A DNA stretch of 64,000 nucleotides from Streptomyces sp. CC208A (lineage in GTDB: Bacteria; Actinomycetota; Actinomycetes; Streptomycetales; Streptomycetaceae), in NCBI RefSeq assembly GCF_030010625.1, contig NZ_JASCXN010000003.1, positions 186,001-250,000 on the forward strand, given 5' to 3'. The notes under the pieces were generated by a model. The model worked only from the letters and a program-made list of their open reading frames with translations, was not told the origin of the DNA and did no database searches. Below are positions 59,294 through 64,000 of this stretch, one piece after another. A program made the position numbers and the translations under genes. Numbering within the stretch: the stretch's first letter is position 1; each line of letters begins with the position of its first letter.

Positions 59294-60106
59294 ATGGAGC
59301 GTCCCGCCTGGGCTCCGCCCGGTATCGACATCTCGGTACCGAGCGTGTCCCGTATGTACGACTTCTATCTGGGCGGCTCGCACAATTTCGAAGTGGACCG
59401 GGAAGCGGCCCGCAAGGCCATGGAGTTCATGCCGGGCCTTCCCAAGATCATGCAGGCGAACCGGGCGTTCATGCGCCGCGCCGTTCGCTTCGCCGTCGCG
59501 GGCGGCGTCACCCAGTTCCTCGACATCGGCTCCGGCATACCGACGTTCGGCAATGTGCACGAGGTCGCCCAGGCCGCCGACCCCGCCGCCCGGATCGTCT
59601 ACGTCGACCACGACCCCGTCGCCGTCGCCCACAGCCGGGCCGTCCTGGAGGGCGTCGACGGCGCGGCCGTCGTCCCCGCCGACCTCCGCAAGCCGGCCGA
59701 CATCCTGCGCAGCCCCGAGGTCACCGCCCTGCTCGACCTCGACCGGCCGGTCGCCCTGCTGCTCGTCGCCGTCCTGCACTTCCTGGAGGACGCCGACGGC
59801 CCGCACGCCGCCGTCTCCGAACTCCTCGACGCACTCGCCCCCGGCAGCCTCCTGGTCGTCACCCACGCCTCGTACGAGGGCATCCCCGTGGACCAGGAAC
59901 GCGCCGGCGGCACCGTCGACGTCTACCGCAGCACCCGCAGCCCGCTGGTGATGCGGACCGGGGAGGAGATCGCCCGCTTCTTCGACGGCACGGAGTTCGT
60001 CGAACCCGGCCTCGTCCCGATGCCCCACTGGCGGCCGGAAGGACCGGTCGAGGAGGAGGACCCGTACGCCTTCTCCGGGTTCGCAGGGGTGGGGCGCAAA
60101 GCGTGA
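59294..60106 (+). CDS. SAM-dependent methyltransferase (DUF574 type)
   Basis: 270 residues. The streptomycete S-adenosyl methyltransferase family (PF04672-type) begins as here: IDISVPSVSRMYDFYLGGSH, then FMRRAVRFAVAGGVTQFLDI with GSGIPTFGNVHEVAQ as SAM-binding loop, and IVYVDHDPVAVAHSRAVL. Near the end PYAFSGFAGVGRKA. Streptomyces genomes hold many copies; substrates are unknown. ATG at 59294 follows ttggaga. Its stop overlaps the GTG of the GGDEF-EAL gene. Confidence 0.93.
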   Translation: MERPAWAPPGIDISVPSVSRMYDFYLGGSHNFEVDREAARKAMEFMPGLPKIMQANRAFMRRAVRFAVAGGVTQFLDIGSGIPTFGNVHEVAQAADPAARIVYVDHDPVAVAHSRAVLEGVDGAAVVPADLRKPADILRSPEVTALLDLDRPVALLLVAVLHFLEDADGPHAAVSELLDALAPGSLLVVTHASYEGIPVDQERAGGTVDVYRSTRSPLVMRTGEEIARFFDGTEFVEPGLVPMPHWRPEGPVEEEDPYAFSGFAGVGRKA

Positions 60107-62286
60107 AGGAGCCGTCACAGCCGTCCGGGACCACCGCGGAAGCCGACGGCCCGGAGGACAGACTCAGGCGGTTCGCCACCATCTGGAGCCGGGCCATCTT
60201 CCCGGTGACCGCCACCTCCCTCACCCGCACCGAGTTCGAGGGCCATCTCCTGCCGCTCGCCCGCCTGTTGAGCGGCGCGCTGCTCGCCAGGCCCTTCGAC
60301 ACGGCCCCCGCCCAGCGGGCCGGCGCCGGTCTCGTCGACGCCCACTGCACCGACCCGGACGCCCTCGGCCGCAGCCTCGGCGTGGTCGACTCGTACCTCG
60401 TCCTGTACTGCGGTACGGACCCGGAACTGACCGGCGACGAGCTGCGGGCCCGCTGCGCCCGCCTCCAGCACGCCATGGCCACCGGCTACGCCCAGGCCCT
60501 GCGCGAGCGGACCCGCACCGAGCAGGAGTCCATCGCCCGCTCCGCGCTCTCCGCCCGCAGCGCCGCCGAGATCGCCCTGCACGCCACCGAGAGCCGCTTC
60601 CGGGCCGTCTTCGACGGGGCCGCCATCGGCATCGGCATCGCCGACCTCGACGGCCGCGTCGTGGAGGTCAACGACACCATGACGCGGATGTTCGGCGGCG
60701 TGGAGGCCCAGGTCCGCAGCCGCAACGTCAGCGAGTGGGTGCACCCCGAGGACGGGCCGCACGTCTGGCGGCTCTACGAGGAGCTGGTGCGCGGCGAGCG
60801 CGAGCAGTACCGGGTGGAGAAGCCGTACTACCGGAGCGACGGCACGGTTCTGTGGACCAACCTCACCGTCTCCCTCCTCCGCGACGCCGACGGCCGTCCC
60901 CAGTACCAGCTGGCGCTCATGGAGGACATCACCGAACGGCGCCTGCTCCATCTGCGCCTGCGGTACGAGGCCACCCACGACGCCCTCACGGGACTGCCCA
61001 ACCGGACGCTCTTCTTCGAGCGCCTGGAGAAGGCCCTCGCCCCCGGCCCGTCCGGCGAGAACGGCCGCTTCGGCCTCTGCTACCTGGACCTCGACGGCTT
61101 CAAGGCCATCAACGACAGCCTCGGCCACTCCGTCGGCGACCGGCTCCTCGTCGAGGTCGCCGACCGGCTCCAGGCCTGCGTCACCGGCCCGAACGAGATG
61201 GTCGCCCGGCTCGGCGGCGACGAGTTCGTCGCCCTCACCACCGGCACCGGAGGCGAACGGGACGCGGCCGCGCTCGCCGACCGCATCCTCGCCGCCCTCG
61301 CCACCCCCGTCGGCGTCGACGGCCGCGAACTCGCCGTGCGCGGCAGCCTCGGCGTCGTCGAGGGACCGGCCGGCGAGCGCACCGCCGCCGAGGTGCTGCG
61401 CAGCGCCGACATCACCATGTACCGGGCCAAGTCCGCGGGCGGCAACCGCTTCGAGCTCGCCGACCCCGAGGCCGACGCCCGCGCCATCACCCGGCACGGC
61501 CTCACCACCGCCCTGCCGACCGCCCTGGAGCGCGGCGAGTTCTTCATCGAGTACCAGCCCCTCGTCCACCTCGACGACGGCAGCGTCCACGGCGCCGAGG
61601 CCCTGGTCCGCTGGAGCCACCCCCAGCACGGGGTGCTCGGCCCCGACCGCTTCATCCCGCTCGCCGAGGACACCGGCCTCATCGTCCCGCTGGGCCGCTG
61701 GGTCCTCCAGGAGGCCGTCCGGCAGGCCCGCTCCTGGCAGCTCGACACCCCCAGGCCCGGCGCCGCGGGCCCGCTCCGCGTCAACGTCAACCTGTCGCCG
61801 ACCCAGCTCCACCACCCCCGGCTGGTCGCCGACACCGTCGACGTCCTGGAACGCGCGGGCCTCGAACCGGGCGCACTCTGCCTGGAGGTCACCGAATCCG
61901 CCCTGATCGGCGCCGACGAGGGCCTCCTCAAACCGCTGCGCCAACTCGCCGAGATGGGAGTCGACATCGCCCTCGACGACTTCGGCACCGGCTACTCCAA
62001 CCTCGCCAACCTCCGCCGCCTCCCGGTGAGCATCCTCAAACTGGACCGCTCCTTCACCCGCGGCATGCAGCAGCACCCGGTCGACCCCGTCGACCTGAAG
62101 ATCGTCGAAGGCATCGTCTCCCTGGCCCACAGCCTCGAACTGGCCGTCACCGTCGAAGGCGTGGAGACCGCCGCCCAGGCCGAACGCCTCCGCGAACTCG
62201 GCTGCGACACCGCCCAGGGCTGGTACTACGCCCGCCCCGGCGCCCCGGACCGCATCCACTCCCTGGTCCTCGCCGACGCGGTGTGA
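60103..62286 (+). CDS. PAS-GGDEF-EAL cyclic-di-GMP enzyme
   Basis: 727 residues, soluble. An N-terminal helical region (1-145), a PAS/PAC domain about 155-280 (AVFDGAAIGIGIADLDGRVV in part; MEDITERR), a GGDEF domain about 285-450 with the intact active site RLGGDEFVAL (371-375 GGDEF), and an EAL domain about 460-720 with AEALVRW (EAL about 500-502), NVNLSPTQL, EVTESALI and DDFGTGYSNL. Both the cyclase and the phosphodiesterase motifs are complete, so it may make or degrade c-di-GMP, which controls development in Streptomyces. No membrane helix. GTG at 60103 overlaps the methyltransferase stop. Confidence 0.95.
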   Translation: MKEPSQPSGTTAEADGPEDRLRRFATIWSRAIFPVTATSLTRTEFEGHLLPLARLLSGALLARPFDTAPAQRAGAGLVDAHCTDPDALGRSLGVVDSYLVLYCGTDPELTGDELRARCARLQHAMATGYAQALRERTRTEQESIARSALSARSAAEIALHATESRFRAVFDGAAIGIGIADLDGRVVEVNDTMTRMFGGVEAQVRSRNVSEWVHPEDGPHVWRLYEELVRGEREQYRVEKPYYRSDGTVLWTNLTVSLLRDADGRPQYQLALMEDITERRLLHLRLRYEATHDALTGLPNRTLFFERLEKALAPGPSGENGRFGLCYLDLDGFKAINDSLGHSVGDRLLVEVADRLQACVTGPNEMVARLGGDEFVALTTGTGGERDAAALADRILAALATPVGVDGRELAVRGSLGVVEGPAGERTAAEVLRSADITMYRAKSAGGNRFELADPEADARAITRHGLTTALPTALERGEFFIEYQPLVHLDDGSVHGAEALVRWSHPQHGVLGPDRFIPLAEDTGLIVPLGRWVLQEAVRQARSWQLDTPRPGAAGPLRVNVNLSPTQLHHPRLVADTVDVLERAGLEPGALCLEVTESALIGADEGLLKPLRQLAEMGVDIALDDFGTGYSNLANLRRLPVSILKLDRSFTRGMQQHPVDPVDLKIVEGIVSLAHSLELAVTVEGVETAAQAERLRELGCDTAQGWYYARPGAPDRIHSLVLADAV

Positions 62287-62296
62287 GCACACACGC

Positions 62297-62332
62297 GTGT
62301 GGGCCCGGTCCTCCTGAGGACCGGGCCCACAC
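62297..62332 (+). terminator. Hairpin terminator after the GGDEF-EAL gene
   Basis: GTGTGGGCCCGGTCC pairs with GGACCGGGCCCACAC (15 bp) around a 6-base loop, 10 bp after the stop. Confidence 0.88.
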
Positions 62333-62431
62333 CGGTGAAGCGCGAGGGGGCGAGGAAAGCGAAGGGACTATGTCATCAGGAGTATGAGAAGGAAGCCCCT
62401 TCATGGCCTCGCCCCGGACCGACCGTAGCAC

Positions 62432-64000
62432 TCAGGCGGGGACCAGGTCGCGCAGATTTTCCGGCGTCACCACCCGGGAACCCGGCGCCAGCCCCTCGGG
62501 ACGGGCCAGGCCGAAGTACGTCACCGGCTCCGCCGGCACCGCACCGCCGGACCACTCCGTGACCTCGGCGCCCGACTCCCGCAGCAGCGCCACGAGATGA
62601 CGGACCGTCACCGGGGCGTGCTCGACGGCACCGCGCAGCAGGACCGCCAGCGAGACCCGGTGGTCCTCGACCCGGTTGTCCGACGGCGTGCCCCGCAGGC
62701 ACAGGTGGAGCCAGTGCGCGTGCCACCGCCCCTCCTCGTCCCGCCGGAAGGCCACCGGCAGCGCCACCCGGCCCGGTCCGCGCAGGTCGGACTTCATCCG
62801 GACGGTGCGCGGCTCGAAGGGACGGCCGCCCTGTTCGCCCTCGCGGAGCATGTACCCGAAGAACGACTCGGCCGTCTCCTCGAAGTCCTCGCCCGCGTAC
62901 ACGTGCACATGCGGGACCACGAACGCGCCGCGCACCGCGCCGAGCCGCAGCTCGATGAACTCCGAGGCGCCGTCCGGGGCTTCGGTGATGTCCCCGGAGT
63001 GCCGGCCCTCCACCGTGGTCAGCTCCGTGTACGACAGCCAGGAGATCGTCGCGTACCGCTCGTCGAGGAGCAGCGCGGACAGGTCCAGGTCCGTCCGGCG
63101 CCGTGCCTCCTTCCAGTACATGAAGAACCGGAGCAGCTCGCCGTCGACCGGGGAGACCGAGCCGCGCGGCAGCACGCCGAACCCGCCTGACGAGGCCCGT
63201 CCGCTGAGCGGCAGCGCCACGTCCAGGACGGCGGGATCGACCAGCAGGCGCCCGGTCGCGGGAAGCCGCCGCCGGGTCTCCCCGTCGAGCAGCGCGAGCA
63301 GCCGCCGCTGGACGCCCCTCGGCAGGTCGCGGCGGGTGTCCGTCGCCACCCACGCGGTGCCGTTCCGGTTCACGAACAGGCGCCGGGGCGCGCCCGCCGC
63401 GTCGTGACGGTTCTGCAGGTGCTCCCGCACCGACAGCACCACCCGGCCCGCCACCCGCGGCGCGACGCGTTCCGCCGCCGCGAGGACGGCCTCCCGGCCG
63501 GCGTCGTCCGCCGCCGTACGCAGCAGCCGGTCCAGGGCCCGGAAGAGCCCCCCGGGCGCGGCCCCGGCCAGCAGGTCCGCCGCCGCCGGAACGTCGCCGT
63601 CCGCGAGCAGCGCCTCCACCCGGGAGTCCAGGGACGGCGCCCGCAGCTCGCCGCGGGCCACCGCGAACACCCCGGCCGCGTGCGGCCACGCCGGGTACTC
63701 GTGCGGGTGCAGCCGCTCCCCGAGCCGCTTCCACGCCTCCCGGTGCCGTCCGACGTCGGCGAGCTTCGCCGGAGCCTGGGCCACCACGGCGTCGAGGCCG
63801 GCCAGCAGGGTCCGCCGCAGCGGCCGGGGCAGGGCACGGAACCGGGTCGCCTCGCGCAGCGTCACGTCCCCGTCCGACAGCGCGCACGCCAGCCGCAGCA
63901 CGTCCGTGACCGTGTCGAGCAGCGGCGCCGCGCCGGCCCGCAGCCGGGCCGCGTTGACCACGGCCCGGTTCTCCCGGACCGGGATCTCCGCCGGCTGCGG
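62432..64000 (-). CDS. SCO0854/MXAN_6230-like large protein, C-terminal part
   Basis: The frame is open to the right edge, so 522 codons are seen and the start is outside the window. The C-terminal half has PLSGRASSGGFGVLPRGSVS, LRFFMYWKEARRRTDLDLSA (a TerD-like DLDLSALLLD strand), ATISWLSYTELTTVEGRHSG, and FVVPHVHVYAGEDFEETAES. Its general style matches a family of large actinobacterial and myxobacterial proteins named after SCO0854 and MXAN_6230, whose N-terminus has a RING-type domain. I recall this only by resemblance. No function is established. A terminator lies at 62297-62332 from the other side. Confidence 0.6.
   Translation of the reverse strand, partial: PQPAEIPVRENRAVVNAARLRAGAAPLLDTVTDVLRLACALSDGDVTLREATRFRALPRPLRRTLLAGLDAVVAQAPAKLADVGRHREAWKRLGERLHPHEYPAWPHAAGVFAVARGELRAPSLDSRVEALLADGDVPAAADLLAGAAPGGLFRALDRLLRTAADDAGREAVLAAAERVAPRVAGRVVLSVREHLQNRHDAAGAPRRLFVNRNGTAWVATDTRRDLPRGVQRRLLALLDGETRRRLPATGRLLVDPAVLDVALPLSGRASSGGFGVLPRGSVSPVDGELLRFFMYWKEARRRTDLDLSALLLDERYATISWLSYTELTTVEGRHSGDITEAPDGASEFIELRLGAVRGAFVVPHVHVYAGEDFEETAESFFGYMLREGEQGGRPFEPRTVRMKSDLRGPGRVALPVAFRRDEEGRWHAHWLHLCLRGTPSDNRVEDHRVSLAVLLRGAVEHAPVTVRHLVALLRESGAEVTEWSGGAVPAEPVTYFGLARPEGLAPGSRVVTPENLRDLVPA

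Overview
The window is a very GC-rich stretch (about 73% by eye) of actinobacterial chromosome, almost certainly Streptomyces or a close relative. Codons end in G/C almost throughout, GTG starts and 4-base GTGA/ATGA overlaps are frequent, and the gene families are typical of Streptomyces: a DUF574-type methyltransferase, a SpoIIE phosphatase, a class F sortase, an Rpf-like cell-wall hydrolase, an FhuF-like protein, an S1 protease with a chitin-binding tail, and an SCO0854-like protein. I see no rRNA, tRNA, CRISPR array, phage or plasmid replication gene. The species cannot be named from sequence alone.

Layout. 1-15.5 kb is ordinary chromosome: the end of an S66 carboxypeptidase, an alpha/beta hydrolase, a WGR/beta-propeller protein, small membrane proteins (DUF350, HdeD, DoxX types), a stand-alone opcA, a secreted serine protease, a LysR regulator, an acetylxylan-esterase-like enzyme, the two-gene proton-translocating transhydrogenase pntAB, and a DUF5954-like protein. 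15.5-33.2 kb is an accessory island. It has a decayed transposase fragment on each side (15534-15740 and about 32600-32778), gene-poor flanks, and one co-directional operon (16604-32248) ending in two strong hairpins.

The island is the most unusual part of the window. Its gene order is isochorismatase-fold hydrolase, HypE, HypF, ATP-grasp ligase, double-headed ATP-grasp protein, MFS exporter, PLP decarboxylase, fatty-acid-desaturase-like di-iron enzyme, glutamate mutase small subunit, and glutamate mutase large subunit fused in frame to a class III aminotransferase. HypE and HypF normally make the cyanide ligand of [NiFe]-hydrogenase from carbamoyl phosphate, yet no hydrogenase and no HypA, B, C or D is present. 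Both proteins keep their catalytic residues, including the C-terminal cysteine of HypE. I infer a small-molecule pathway in which glutamate is rearranged to 3-methylaspartate, decarboxylated and perhaps transaminated or oxidised, ligated by ATP-grasp enzymes, and given a carbamoyl- or cyano-derived group by HypF/HypE. The product is unknown.

33.2-44 kb: panD, a proline-rich peptide, an Rpf-LysM-M23 cell-wall hydrolase overlapping a DMT exporter tail to tail, an FhuF-like protein, an atypical SDR protein with a Cys4 motif, a 56-residue peptide, an LMF1-like membrane protein, a YndJ/DUF1990 pair behind twin palindromes, and a lipoprotein with DPYT repeats. 44-52 kb: a PAS-GAF-PP2C-HATPase phosphatase, a LytTR regulator / small membrane protein / sodium-solute symporter / LytS-like kinase operon, a hotdog thioesterase and an ECF sigma factor. 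52-64 kb: a CapA-like lipoprotein, a polysaccharide deacetylase, a class F sortase with two secreted membrane-anchored proteins sharing an unusual C-terminal motif, a DUF4239-like protein, a Pro-rich surface protein, a methyltransferase translationally coupled to a PAS-GGDEF-EAL protein, and the truncated end of a large SCO0854-like protein.
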